Shown piece by piece: positions 50,978 through 59,993 of a stretch of DNA of 64,000 nt; position 1 is the stretch's first letter; the number at the start of each line of letters is the position of its first letter. A program made the position numbers and the translations under genes. This stretch comes from CAVZMO01 sp963776195 (GTDB lineage: Bacteria > Nitrospirota > Thermodesulfovibrionia > Thermodesulfovibrionales > SM23-35), in contig CAVZMO010000016.1 in NCBI GenBank assembly GCA_963776195.1, positions 71,362-135,361 on the forward strand. Reading direction: 5' to 3'. Under the pieces are notes generated by a model that worked only from the letters and a program-made list of their open reading frames with translations, was not told the origin of the DNA and searched no databases.

Positions 50978-51595
50978 ATGTCCTATACATGGGTCCTCTT
51001 GTCGCTTGTCTCAGCTTTTACCCTTGCTACCAGTGATGCCCTCACAAAGAAGGCTCTGACCCGCGAGAATGAATATCTTGTCGCATGGTGCAGGCTTCTT
51101 TTTTCTGTCCCTGTGCTTATGCTCCTCTGGATAGCGATTCCCAGACCAAAACTCGATGCCGATTTTGTTGTCGCATTTACGGTGGCGTTGCCCCTGGAGA
51201 TAACGGCCCTGATTCTCTATATAAAGGCGTTGAGGATTTCCCCGCTCAGTCTTACCTTGCCCTTTCTGTCCCTCACCCCTGTTTTCCTGATTCTCGTCTC
51301 ATATTTGATAATGGGCGAGAAAGTATCCCTGAAGGGTGGCATTGGCATCCTTTTTCTGGCTGCAGGGAGCTATACCCTCAATCTCCGTGAAATGCGAAAG
51401 GGCATTATTGAGCCTCTCAGGGCCGTGGTAAAAGAGAAAGGGTCTGTTCTCATGATAGGCGTTGCTCTCATTTACAGCCTCACCTCAACCCTCGGGAAAG
51501 GTGGCCATTGTGCATTCATCTCCCTTGTTTTTCGGGACCACATACTTTATTATACTGACCATTATTTTTACTCCGGTGGCCTTTTGGATGGATAG
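50978..51595 (+). CDS. EamA-family transporter, N-terminal part (frameshifted gene)
   Basis: This gene encodes a drug/metabolite-type (EamA) membrane transporter. The first EamA unit is clear: VSAFTLATSDALTKKAL, several membrane spans and a PVFLILVSYLIMGE segment. The frame goes wrong after TSTLGK near 51500, where AAAGGTGG should read AAAGTGG. The second unit is in the ORF at 51462-51857. Corrected, the protein has about 293 residues and about ten membrane segments. Substrate unknown. Confidence 0.75.
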   Translation: MSYTWVLLSLVSAFTLATSDALTKKALTRENEYLVAWCRLLFSVPVLMLLWIAIPRPKLDADFVVAFTVALPLEITALILYIKALRISPLSLTLPFLSLTPVFLILVSYLIMGEKVSLKGGIGILFLAAGSYTLNLREMRKGIIEPLRAVVKEKGSVLMIGVALIYSLTSTLGKGGHCAFISLVFRDHILYYTDHYFYSGGLLDG

Positions 51596-51857
51596 ACGTG
51601 AAATGAAAAGGTTCGTTGCAGAAAAACAGTATAAGGGCCTTTTTGCCCCGGGCCTTCTCTATTCCGTTATGGTCGTTTCTCATATGATCGCGATCAGTCT
51701 GACCAAGGTCGCATATATGATATCCTTGAAAAGGGTCAGTCTGTTATTTGGGGTAATATATGGATATTTATTCTTCAGGGAGAAAAACATACAAGAAAGA
51801 TTTGCAGGTGCTTTTCTTATGTTTATCGGCTTCGTCATGATTGTAACGGCAGAATGA
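51462..51857 (+). pseudogene. EamA-family transporter, C-terminal part
   Basis: From about 51500 this frame continues KVAIVHSSPLFFGTTYF and carries the second EamA repeat (SLTKVAYMISLKRVSLLFGV, then FREKNIQERFAGAFLMFIGF). The residues before position 51500 are not part of the protein. One extra G explains the break. Confidence 0.7.
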
Positions 51858-51884
51858 ATCGGATACTATAAGTGAACGGAAACA

Positions 51885-53699
51885 ATGCCTGAAAAGAAGT
51901 TATCAACAAAAGATATCATAAAGTCGCTCGGCCTTGTCTTCGGCGACATCGGTACGAGCCCGATCTATACGGTAACAGTGGTATTCCTCCTCCTCGGTTC
52001 GACCAGAGATAATATTCTGGGTGTCATTTCCTTGATAATCTGGACACTTGTAGCTTTGGTTACAGTGCAGTATGCATGGCTCGCCATGAGCCTCAGTAAA
52101 AGAGGCGAGGGCGGAACCATTGTGCTTAAGGAGGTCCTCCAATCGCTTATCAGCTCCAGGAAAGGTTTTGTTCTGGTTTCTATAGTGTCTGTGGTCGGCA
52201 TTTCATTGCTCATCGGTGACGGTGTGATCACCCCGGCTATCAGTATATTGAGTGCCGTTGAAGGTGCTGTTTTCATACCGGGATTTGAAAAGCTCTCCGT
52301 CACCTCAATTGTGCTTATAGCGATGATTATTTCCATAGTCCTCTTTGCTTTTCAGCGTAAAGGAACAGATAAGGTGGCAGGGGCATTCGGCCCGATCACC
52401 GGGATTTGGTTTTTGGCCCTTGCGTTCTTCGGTGTCGTGTCTATCGCGGAGGCGCCCGGGATCCTTAAGGCTCTGAATCCTTATTACGGAATAAAGTTTC
52501 TTTCCGAAAATGGCTTCAAGGGGTTCATTTCCCTCGGAGAAATTATCCTCTGCGCTACGGGAGGTGAAGCCCTCTATGCAGACATGGGTCATTTAGGTGC
52601 AAGACCGATAAGACAGGCATGGTCGGTGGTATTTGTCGCACTCGTCCTGAATTATTTAGGGCAGGGAGCGTACTTAATGCACCATCCCCAATCACATAAT
52701 GTTCTTTTTGAAATGGCGTTTCACTATGCGCAGGCAATCTATGTGCCGTTCCTTCTTTTAAGCATATCGGCAACCATTATTGCGTCACAGGCCATGATAA
52801 GCGGAATGTTTTCGATTGTCTATCAGGGAATCACCACAAGGCTGATGCCCATGTTTAAGGTCGATTTCACGTCTGTCGAAAGGAAATCACAGATATACAT
52901 AGGGTCAGTCAACTGGTTTCTCCTTATAGCAGTTCTCTTTATCATGATGCAATTCAGGGAATCGCACAACCTTGCAGCTGCCTACGGCCTGGCGGTTACC
53001 GGCACAATGACCCTCACAGGGATCTTAATGACCTTTATTTTTTATATCAACAAAAAGAAGTTGTTTGCAGCCGCTTCCCTTCTGATTACATTTATTGATC
53101 TGGCGTATCTGTTTGCTAATTTTTACAAAATACCCCACGGAGGCTACTGGTCCCTGATAATTGCCTTGATCCCGTTCACAATGATAATTCTTTATACCGA
53201 AGGGCAGAAGAGGCTTTACCGTATGATGGATTTTATGCCTTTAGAGGAGTTCCTTCATAAATTCAGGAGGGTCTATTCAACGACCGAAAAGATCAAGGGA
53301 ACGGCACTGTTCCTCATAAAAGATGTCAATGAGATACCCTTCTATGTTACGCAGACAATGTTTTTCCACGCTATTCTTTATCAGGAGAACATCTTTTTGT
53401 CGATTATCAAAAGGGACGACCCTTTCGGTATCATAGGGTTCTTTAGAGAGGACCTCGCAGAGGGTCTCAGGGTCTTTGAAGTACAGATGGGATATATGGA
53501 GGTAATAGATGTGGAAGAGATTATGAGGGAGGCAAATATAGAGGAGCGGGTTGTTTTTTACGGTATCGAGGACATCCTGACAAAGAACCTCATCTGGAAG
53601 ATATTCTCTTTGATCAAGAAAATAACGCCTACATTTATAAAGTTTTATAACTTCCCGCCAAAGAAGCTCCACGGCGTAATAACAGAAGTCTGGATATAA
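51885..53699 (+). CDS. kup: Potassium uptake protein Kup
   Basis: This 604-residue KUP/HAK/KT-family transporter has twelve hydrophobic segments in the first about 440 residues. It starts LGLVFGDIGTSPIYT, with GDGVITPAISILSAVEG and GEALYADMGHLGARPIRQAW as family signatures. The soluble C-terminal domain ends KKLHGVITEVWI. It imports potassium with protons. It starts 27 bp after the EamA gene. I see no c-di-AMP riboswitch upstream, as that gap is too short. Confidence 0.93.
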   Translation: MPEKKLSTKDIIKSLGLVFGDIGTSPIYTVTVVFLLLGSTRDNILGVISLIIWTLVALVTVQYAWLAMSLSKRGEGGTIVLKEVLQSLISSRKGFVLVSIVSVVGISLLIGDGVITPAISILSAVEGAVFIPGFEKLSVTSIVLIAMIISIVLFAFQRKGTDKVAGAFGPITGIWFLALAFFGVVSIAEAPGILKALNPYYGIKFLSENGFKGFISLGEIILCATGGEALYADMGHLGARPIRQAWSVVFVALVLNYLGQGAYLMHHPQSHNVLFEMAFHYAQAIYVPFLLLSISATIIASQAMISGMFSIVYQGITTRLMPMFKVDFTSVERKSQIYIGSVNWFLLIAVLFIMMQFRESHNLAAAYGLAVTGTMTLTGILMTFIFYINKKKLFAAASLLITFIDLAYLFANFYKIPHGGYWSLIIALIPFTMIILYTEGQKRLYRMMDFMPLEEFLHKFRRVYSTTEKIKGTALFLIKDVNEIPFYVTQTMFFHAILYQENIFLSIIKRDDPFGIIGFFREDLAEGLRVFEVQMGYMEVIDVEEIMREANIEERVVFYGIEDILTKNLIWKIFSLIKKITPTFIKFYNFPPKKLHGVITEVWI

Positions 53700-53711
53700 A
53701 AATAACAGTCC

Positions 53712-54620
53712 ATGACTGCCCTCGAAAAATTAAGAAACGTAAGAGAGTTTCTCACGGGATTGGGTATCGACGATGCGAACAGAGAGGCTGAGTTGATAAT
53801 ATCTCACTGTCTTGGCGTAGACAGGGTGGTCCTTTATAAAGACAGACCCCGATGTCCCGCGTGATGCTATTCTGGAAATCGATGAGATTTCTGAGAAGAA
53901 GAGCGAAGAGGGAACCGATCCAATATATCCTCGGATATGCGGACTTCTCTGGATTAAAGATAAGGGTGGGTCGCGGCGTTTTGGTTCCGAGACCGGAGAC
54001 GGAATTATTGGTCGAAGAAGCCGTCAGAACCATAAGGCGCGAGGAGTCAGGAGAGAAGGGAAGTTCCCTTCACGCTTCACGCTTTACGCATTTACGCATT
54101 CTCGACCTCTGTACCGGCAGCGGATGTATTGCTCTCGCCCTTGCCAAAGCGTTTCCGGATGCCCTGGTCTACGGCACTGAGATATCGGAAATCGCGATTG
54201 GATATGCAAACAAAAATGCAGAGACAAACGGGATAAGGAACGTAACATTCCTTAAAGGAAATTTGTTTGAGCATGTTCAAGAAAAACTCGAAACTCAAAA
54301 CTCATATCCGAAATTTGACTTAATCGTCTCAAATCCCCCCTATATTAAGAGCGAAGATATTAAGAATTTACAGCCTGAGGTCAGGGAATGGGAGCCGGCA
54401 GAGGCCTTGGATGGAGGCGAAGATGGCCTTAATTATTATAGAATGATAATTCCGGAAGCAGGAAATTATTTGGGAGATCACGGCTTTCTTATCTTGGAGA
54501 TTGGTATAAACCAGGCGGAGGAGATAAAAGAACTGGCCCGGAATGCAGGATTCCAAAAAATATCTGTAAAAAAAGACTATGCGGGGATTGAGAGAAATAC
54601 TGATTGCCGAAAAGGAGTAA
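53712..54620 (+). pseudogene. prmC: Release factor glutamine methyltransferase with three indels
   Basis: PrmC methylates the GGQ glutamine of peptide release factors. The first frame (53712-53864) gives the helical N-terminus NREAELIISHCLGVDR. After an extra C in the CCCC run near 53849 and a second extra base near 53896, the frame gives REPIQYILGYADFSGLKIRV and the SAM motif LDLCTGSGCIALALA, then the catalytic SNPPYIKSEDI. A third extra base in AAA near 54596 hides the true end IAEKE at TAA 54618, 3 bp before bioA. Two short inserts made of repeat-like DNA also interrupt the protein. A housekeeping gene with three indels makes sequencing error likely. Confidence 0.8.
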
Positions 54621-54712
54621 TTAATGGGTATCATCGAAGAAAAAAGACGACTCGAAGAGCTGGACAAAAAATATATATGGCACCCTTTTACTCAGATGAA
54701 GGAATGGCTTGA
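53852..54712 (+). CDS. prmC: prmC, main open frame as sequenced
   Basis: This is the longest uninterrupted frame of prmC (286 codons). It holds the methyltransferase domain but has a wrong N-terminus (up to about residue 14) and a wrong C-terminus (after AGIERN) that overlaps bioA by 89 bp. It is listed so that automated calls at these positions can be interpreted. Confidence 0.6.
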   Translation: MSRVMLFWKSMRFLRRRAKREPIQYILGYADFSGLKIRVGRGVLVPRPETELLVEEAVRTIRREESGEKGSSLHASRFTHLRILDLCTGSGCIALALAKAFPDALVYGTEISEIAIGYANKNAETNGIRNVTFLKGNLFEHVQEKLETQNSYPKFDLIVSNPPYIKSEDIKNLQPEVREWEPAEALDGGEDGLNYYRMIIPEAGNYLGDHGFLILEIGINQAEEIKELARNAGFQKISVKKDYAGIERNTDCRKGVINGYHRRKKTTRRAGQKIYMAPFYSDEGMA

Positions 54713-56096
54713 GGAGAAGCCGATAATTATCGCGGAAGGCAGGGATTGCTTCATAAAGGACATTTATGGCAGATGGTATCTTGACGGTGTCTCATCCCTC
54801 TGGGTGAATATCTTCGGGCATAGAAAGAAGGAGATAGATGACGCCATAAAGGAGCAACTCGATAAAATAGCCCATAGCACATTACTCGGGTTGAGCAATG
54901 TCCCTGCTATTAAGCTGGCGGAAAAACTGGTACAGATTGTTCAGAAGTCTTTTCAGAAATCGGAATCGAGAGGTCGGAAGTCAGATTCCGGCGATTCTTC
55001 CCAGACCCCACTTTGGGCAGGGGGGGGCAGGGGGGATTTTATCGGAAGGGAAAAAGGATTATGTAAGGTTTTCTATTCCGATAACGGTTCAACCTCCGTA
55101 GAGGTCGGCCTCAAGATGGCATTTCAGTACTGGAAGCATAAGGGTGTGGAGGGAAAGAATAGCTTCCTTTCCCTCCAGAATGCATACCATGGCGATACGA
55201 TAGGCGCCGTAAGTGTCGGCGGTATTGATATATTCCATAAAACATTCGAGCCGCTTTTATTCAAGACGTATAAGGCTCCCTGGCCGTACTGCTACAGATG
55301 TGATATTTGCAAAGGATATCCCGACTGTAACATTGCATGCCTCGATAAAATGGAGGAGATACTGAAAGCTCATGCGGGCGAAATAGCTGCCCTCATTATT
55401 GAGCCCTTAATTCAGGCGGCGGGTGGCATGATAACCTCTCCCCCGGGTCACCTGAAAGGCGTGAGAGAATTGTGCGACAGGTACAATATTCTCATGATAG
55501 CGGATGAAGTTGCAACGGGGTTCGGAAGAACGGGAAAGATGTTCGCCTGTGAACATGAAGATGTTATCCCGGATATTATGTGCCTGTCGAAGGGAATAAC
55601 CGGTGGGTATATGCCCCTGGCGGTGACACTTGCAACGGATACTATCTACAATGCATTTCTCGGAGAGTTCAAAGAGTTGAAGACCTTTTTTCACGGACAT
55701 TCTTATACGGGAAACTCTCTCGCCTGCGCTGCCGCAATTGCCTGCCTTGATCTATTCGAAAAAGAAGAGGTGATAAAAAACCTTAAAGGGAAGATCGACA
55801 TGCTTGAAACATGGCTTAAGGATATATCGAATCTCCGGCATGTGGGGGATGTCAGGAACGCGGGAATGATGGCAGGCATAGAACTGGTCAATGACAAAAA
55901 AACAAAGGAACCTTATAACTGGGAAGAAAAGATGGGATGGAAGGTCGCATATCACGCAAAGGAGAACGGCGTCTTTATCAGACCCCTCGGAAATGTTATT
56001 GTCATCATGCCGCCGCTGAGTATCAGTGAGCCGAACCTGAACCAACTGCTGAAGGTAATTAAAGATTCCATCGTTGCGGTGACAGAGAGCCGATAA
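54624..56096 (+). CDS. bioA: Adenosylmethionine-8-amino-7-oxononanoate aminotransferase
   Basis: This 490-residue PLP enzyme makes 7,8-diaminopelargonate in biotin synthesis. IWHPFTQMKEW at the N-terminus, FYSDNGSTSVEVGLKMA, YHGDTIGAVSVGG, DEVATGFGRTGKMFA and the PLP lysine in LSKGITGGYMPL are all present. Residues about 111-144 are an extra Ser/Gly/Arg-rich stretch encoded by repeat-like DNA (54954-55055, including a G8 run); homologues join helix and strand directly here. The insert keeps the frame. No other biotin gene is adjacent. Confidence 0.92.
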   Translation: MGIIEEKRRLEELDKKYIWHPFTQMKEWLEEKPIIIAEGRDCFIKDIYGRWYLDGVSSLWVNIFGHRKKEIDDAIKEQLDKIAHSTLLGLSNVPAIKLAEKLVQIVQKSFQKSESRGRKSDSGDSSQTPLWAGGGRGDFIGREKGLCKVFYSDNGSTSVEVGLKMAFQYWKHKGVEGKNSFLSLQNAYHGDTIGAVSVGGIDIFHKTFEPLLFKTYKAPWPYCYRCDICKGYPDCNIACLDKMEEILKAHAGEIAALIIEPLIQAAGGMITSPPGHLKGVRELCDRYNILMIADEVATGFGRTGKMFACEHEDVIPDIMCLSKGITGGYMPLAVTLATDTIYNAFLGEFKELKTFFHGHSYTGNSLACAAAIACLDLFEKEEVIKNLKGKIDMLETWLKDISNLRHVGDVRNAGMMAGIELVNDKKTKEPYNWEEKMGWKVAYHAKENGVFIRPLGNVIVIMPPLSISEPNLNQLLKVIKDSIVAVTESR

Positions 56097-56102
56097 AAAA
56101 CT

Positions 56103-56120
56103 CCCCTCTGGAAAGAGGGG
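56103..56120. repeat. Short CCCCTCT hairpin repeat after bioA
   Basis: CCCCTCT at 56103-56109 and AGAGGGG at 56114-56120 form a hairpin with a GGAA loop, followed by TAAGGGG but no T-run. It looks like a dispersed intergenic palindrome related in composition to the insert in bioA. Confidence 0.45.
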
Positions 56121-56144
56121 TAAGGGGTGTGTGAATAAGTAAAC

Positions 56145-56633
56145 TTGATTACAATCCAAAACCAAAAGGATAAATCCTTGAGTAAAAAATCCATAGTACT
56201 TTTATTCTTCTTAATAGCGGCGCCGATAATCATATACTTTCTCTGGCCGTCGGATGAGAGCAGAATAAAGAAGCTTTTCAAGGAAGGTTCAAGGGCGATA
56301 GAAAAGGAAGACCCTGAAGCTGTGATGTCGAAGGTGTCTTTCAATTACCGCGATGAATATGGTATGACCTACCTCTCCGTAAAGGAAACGATGAAGTCTA
56401 TTTTTCAGAGAATGGACAATATTAAGATCGAATATGAGGACCTGAAGATAAATGTTAGGGCCGATAAAACCGCCACGACAGACATGGATGTTAGGATTAT
56501 CGCAACGATCGGAAATGATACGGGTTATATTTGGGGGGATTTGCCGAATCCGGCGCACCTGAAGTTTACCCTTGAAAAGGAAAGAACGAAGTGGCTTGTG
56601 ATAAAGACTGAAGGACTGCCTTTTTTTTATTGA
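56145..56633 (+). CDS. Membrane-anchored NTF2-like protein
   Basis: This protein of about 162 residues starts at TTG (56145, or a later TTG at 56178). One N-terminal membrane segment (SIVLLFFLIAAPIIIYFLW) is followed by a soluble domain. FKEGSRAIEKEDPEAVMSKV, then FNYRDEYGM and the paired strands to TKWLVIKTEGLPFF, resemble NTF2/SnoaL-like folds. The domain would face the periplasm. Function unknown. It is probably cotranscribed with bioA. Confidence 0.6.
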   Translation: MITIQNQKDKSLSKKSIVLLFFLIAAPIIIYFLWPSDESRIKKLFKEGSRAIEKEDPEAVMSKVSFNYRDEYGMTYLSVKETMKSIFQRMDNIKIEYEDLKINVRADKTATTDMDVRIIATIGNDTGYIWGDLPNPAHLKFTLEKERTKWLVIKTEGLPFFY

Positions 56634-56701
56634 TAAACATCATTTTAAAGATTACTCATAGGTAATGATTTTTTTTGCATAGGATCGTATAATATCTGGA
56701 T

Positions 56702-56788
56702 GCCGAAGTGGCGGAACTGGCAGACGCGCTAGGTTCAGGGTCTAGTGGTCGAAAGGCCGTGCGGGTTCAAATCCCGCCTTCGGCACCA
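56702..56788 (+). tRNA. tRNA-Leu (CAG)
   Basis: The acceptor GCCGAAG pairs with CTTCGGC, a CCA end is encoded, and the anticodon loop TTCAGGG gives anticodon CAG. A long variable arm (TGGTCGAAAGGCCGT) marks a class II tRNA. The T-loop has GGTTCAAATCC. Confidence 0.95.
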
Positions 56789-57151
56789 AATCTTTCCTTT
56801 ATTATCAATGAGTTACAAAAATATCAGGCAAAATAAAACTGTCACCAAACCGTCACCAAAATACTATTTGTATATGTAATTAGCGGTGCGATGACCTTCC
56901 TGAAATTGACACAAACTCTATGACATTGCGGCGTCTCAGTTACACTCGGAAGTCAGCAAGACAAATTTGCTATTTTATTCGGACTTCGCCTTTGGTCCGT
57001 TTACCATAAGATGCTGCAAGAAACTCAGTCTGTTGATTTAATAGAATTGTTATCTTGACCCTACAGGGCATCTGTGATATTTATTGGATATGGGGACTAC
57101 AAACCGGAATTCTTATAATTATTGTTAATGTTTTTAGAAGGAGGTAACAAA
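56789..57151. other. Intergenic region after tRNA-Leu
   Basis: No gene is supported. Just after the tRNA is a near-tandem TGTCACCAAACCGTCACCAAA (56840-56860), similar in style to the pair beside tRNA-Pro and possibly the trace of an integrase end or arm site. The start of the accessory zone may be here. AAGGAGGTAAC before 57152 serves the next gene. Confidence 0.35.
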
Positions 57152-57907
57152 ATGAAAAAGTCACTTTTGGGGGCAATTTTTTTGGCGTTGGCAATTGTCG
57201 TTCCTATTCCAACAATGGCAGGGGTAAATATAGGTATTGGAATTTCTCTGCCACCACCCATCGTATTTGAGGCACCTCCGGATGTGATAGTGTTGCCTGA
57301 TACGAACGATGTGTACGTTGTTCCTGATATAGATGTAGACATGTTTTTCTGGAATGGTTGGTGGTGGCGTCTATGGGAAGGTCGTTGGTATCGCTCACAT
57401 TATTATAACCGGGGCTGGGGTTATTATAACAATGTTCCAAGTTTTTATTTTGATGTAGACCCAGGTTGGAGAGGATACTACAGAGACCATAATTGGAACG
57501 GACACGGGTGGAACTATGAACGGATTCCCGACCGACGACTTCGACAGAACTGGAAGAGCTGGCATAATAATCGACATTGGGAAAGGCAAGGAACCTGGGG
57601 CGTCCAGAGCTATCAACGTCGACCGCAACAACAGAGACAGGAACTAAGACATCAAAGGCAGGAGCAATATCAACAGAAGCCCGAGGTTCAGCGACATCAG
57701 CAACAGAGACAAGAGCAACAAAGACAACCCCGAGTTCGGCAACCTCAAGGCCAACAACAAAGACAACCCGCGGTTCGGCAACCTCAGAGACAGCAGCAAC
57801 CCCAACAACAGCATTCTCAACCTCGGGGCCAGCAACGCCGGGAGGAATCGCAACACCAAAAGTCACGAGGAGAACCTGAACGAGGGGACAGAGAGCATGG
57901 AAGGTAG
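57152..57907 (+). CDS. Secreted Trp/Tyr- and Gln/Arg-rich protein
   Basis: ATG 57152 follows AAGGAGG. The protein (about 251 residues) has a signal peptide ending MAG (about residue 23), a Pro-rich strand region (ISLPPPIVFEAPPDVIVLPD) and a Trp/Tyr-rich part with WNGWWWRLWEGRWYRSHYY. The rest, from about residue 150, is a low-complexity tail of Gln, Arg and His repeats (QQRQ, VRQPQ). The aromatic part resembles small exported proteins widespread in Desulfobacterota. The basic tail could bind wall, DNA or metal. Antisense ORFs here are shadows of the CAA repeats. Confidence 0.7.
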   Translation: MKKSLLGAIFLALAIVVPIPTMAGVNIGIGISLPPPIVFEAPPDVIVLPDTNDVYVVPDIDVDMFFWNGWWWRLWEGRWYRSHYYNRGWGYYNNVPSFYFDVDPGWRGYYRDHNWNGHGWNYERIPDRRLRQNWKSWHNNRHWERQGTWGVQSYQRRPQQQRQELRHQRQEQYQQKPEVQRHQQQRQEQQRQPRVRQPQGQQQRQPAVRQPQRQQQPQQQHSQPRGQQRREESQHQKSRGEPERGDREHGR

Positions 57908-57975
57908 GAGGACGAGAAGTTTAAAAGCTTTGCCCTCTGTATGATATCTGTGGGGTAGAACAAGGGATCGCAAAT

Positions 57976-58012
57976 GGGGACAGCAACCATTTATTTCCCA
58001 CGCGCTGTCCCC
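57976..58012. repeat. REP-like palindrome
   Basis: GGGGACAGC at 57976-57984 is the inverse of GCTGTCCCC at 58004-58012, with a 19-nt loop. It lies 60 bp before a REP-associated transposase element. A related GGGGACGCTG stretch occurs at 62794. Confidence 0.6.
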
Positions 58013-58070
58013 TGCCATTCATCCGGCGGTTTTCCGGAAAGAAGTGCTTGTGCCAGGAGAAGAAATTCTT

Positions 58071-58987
58071 GGGGTCAGGTCTTGATATATCAGCATTAAA
58101 CTGCTAATATTATTTATGGCTCGGCCATTGCGAATAGAATATCCGGGGGCGGTCTATCACATTACCGCGAGGGGAAACGCCCGAAAGAAGATTTTTAAAG
58201 ATGATGCTGATAGGACTATTTTCATAGAAGTTCTGGACTCGGTGGTAACGAGATATAACTGGCTCTGCCATGCATACTGCCTGATGTACAATCACTATCA
58301 CCTGATCATCGAGACGCCGGAGGGAAACCTGTCGAGAGGCATGAGACAACTCAACGGGATGTACACTCAGGCATATAACAGGCGGCACAAAAGGGTGGGC
58401 CATATTTTCCAGGGGAGATTCAAGGCGATATTGGTGGAAAAAGAGAGCTATCTTCTGGAACTCTGCAGGTATGTCGTATTGAATCCCGTGCGGGCCGGGG
58501 CGGCTGAACGACCGGAAGACTGGAAATGGAGCAGCTATAGAGCAACTGCGGGAATAAGGAAGGCGGTTTCCTCGCTCACGGTTGATTGGATACTGGGGCA
58601 GTTTGGAGATAACAGATGGCAGGCCGTGTGCCGCTACAAAGAATTTATCGTTGCGGGGCTGAAGGAGAAGAGTCCCTGGAAGGACCTCAAAGGACAAATT
58701 CTCCTTGGCGGCGAAGGTTTTATAACCAAATTCAAAGAACTGCTTGTGACTAAAGAATCAATAAGTGAAATACCCAAGCATCAGAGATATCTCGGCAGAC
58801 CTGCATTACCATCACTTTTTGCGGGGAAAGACAAGCTGAAACGTAAGAAGATGATGCACCAGGCCCATGTGAAGTACGGATACACATTGAAAGAGATTGC
58901 CGATTATCTGGGGATTCACTATACTACCGTGAGCAAAGTTTTAAGAGCGTTAGAAACATGAAATATTATCTTTCAAGACCTGACCCC
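58071..58987 (+). mobile_element. REP-associated (Y1) transposase element
   Basis: A perfect 15-bp inverted repeat bounds the unit: GGGGTCAGGTCTTGA at 58071-58085 and TCAAGACCTGACCCC at 58973-58987. The only gene inside is the Y1 transposase at 58116-58961, which begins 30 bp inside the left repeat. No degeneration is visible. Confidence 0.75.
58116..58961 (+). CDS. REP-associated tyrosine transposase (RAYT-like)
   Basis: This 281-residue protein has a Y1_Tnp domain: PLRIEYPGAVYHITARGN at the start, the HUH motif in MYNHYHLIIETP, and the catalytic Tyr probably in LNGMYTQAYNRRH, followed by GHIFQGRFKAILV. The C-terminal 70 residues add a DnaA-like/HTH segment (YTLKEIADYLGIHYTTVSKV). Such enzymes cut single-stranded hairpins and spread REP repeats. 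It appears intact and is flanked by inverted repeats. No strong Shine-Dalgarno is present. Confidence 0.88.
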   Translation: MARPLRIEYPGAVYHITARGNARKKIFKDDADRTIFIEVLDSVVTRYNWLCHAYCLMYNHYHLIIETPEGNLSRGMRQLNGMYTQAYNRRHKRVGHIFQGRFKAILVEKESYLLELCRYVVLNPVRAGAAERPEDWKWSSYRATAGIRKAVSSLTVDWILGQFGDNRWQAVCRYKEFIVAGLKEKSPWKDLKGQILLGGEGFITKFKELLVTKESISEIPKHQRYLGRPALPSLFAGKDKLKRKKMMHQAHVKYGYTLKEIADYLGIHYTTVSKVLRALET

Positions 58988-59451
58988 ATGTACTGTTGCC
59001 TGGGTAATACTTTGCCTTTACCGTATAGCACCCCCAAATTTTAGGTAACAGTAGCTTCCTTAATGCTCCAGATAGTCACAATAATATCATATATGCAGCC
59101 AATGTAAATAATACTATGGTTACTTTTGTATCTGTCGCATGCTCATAATCCTCGTAAAAATTAATGAAAGGAGGTGAGATAAATCTTGTGACGGCAATTG
59201 AGATTATTTAGATATTCTTGGACACAAGTACGTAAGATACGACGCCTTTCATTGATTTCAGGTCATAATAATACCCTATGAATGGGTAATATTTTGGAAA
59301 GCGACTTCAAATGACACTTTCAGATTGGAGATATTCTCCGAGAGCTTCTTCCTGAATCAAACGTCTTTCATGCATGATATAATTGTCGGACGTACAAGCT
59401 GGAAGCCTTGATAAAGAAATCGAACAAGTTTCTCAAAAAGGAAGTGATGAA
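58988..59451. other. Intergenic region downstream of RAYT element
   Basis: No gene is supported. A consensus AAAGGAGGTGA at 59167-59177 precedes GTG and a seven-codon ORF ending TAG (59189-59212), probably the leftover start of a lost gene. The rest is AT-rich without clear repeats. Confidence 0.35.
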
Positions 59452-59660
59452 ATGGAAAACTATGAACCAATCCACGGCTTTTTTCGAGATGACGGAACAC
59501 CAATCAATCCAGAACTCGTCCCTAAGCCGAGTCTTTGTATATTATGCCGGAAAGATGATAGCCCCTCAGAAGAAATCCTATGTCTTCTAACTCGTGCGGA
59601 TCAACAAGGTTCTTCGAATTTATCTGTGATGCCTTTGAGCCAAAAAACCAAAAATTATGA
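59452..59660 (+). pseudogene. Small Cys-containing conserved protein, frameshifted
   Basis: The likely start is ATG 59452 (AAGGAAGTGA upstream); the open frame extends upstream to 59383 and, unshifted, on to 59742. Residues PIHGFFRDDGTPINPELVPK, then SLCILCRKDD and EILCLLTRADQQG, look like a small conserved protein with four spaced Cys, possibly a zinc site. After GGTTC near 59612 the next frame gives FEFICDAFEPKNQKL and a stop at 59658, the expected end. One missing base explains the shift. Intact length would be about 70 residues; function unknown. Confidence 0.55.
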
Positions 59661-59993
59661 TTCATGCCGAATGGATCAAGATTCAGGAGAAAGTGAAAAA
59701 TTGAGAATGACGATGCAACACTTAAGGCGATATCCTTCCTGAACAACGCATCCGAAAACTGAACCCGACAGATGAATGTTTCAACAGGGATTTCTCAAAA
59801 AATCCCGCAAGAATTATTGGTTTGTAAAATTCAACGTATTCTATATATCAATAAGAATAACAACATTATATAGAATTTTAAGCCTCCTATTAGCCGTTTT
59901 CCGGCAAAATTCATTGACAATCTGCCTGAGAAGTAATAATCTTTTAAGCAAATATAGAATCGGTTTAAAAATAAATGTTAGGAATATGACAAA

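Noticed and set aside
51858..51884. c-di-AMP (ydaO) riboswitch before kup
   Set aside because: The gap is 27 bp, far too short for that riboswitch.
57204..57866. Minus-strand 220-codon ORF and further antisense frames
   Set aside because: Shadows of the Gln/Arg-rich repeat region of the secreted protein gene.
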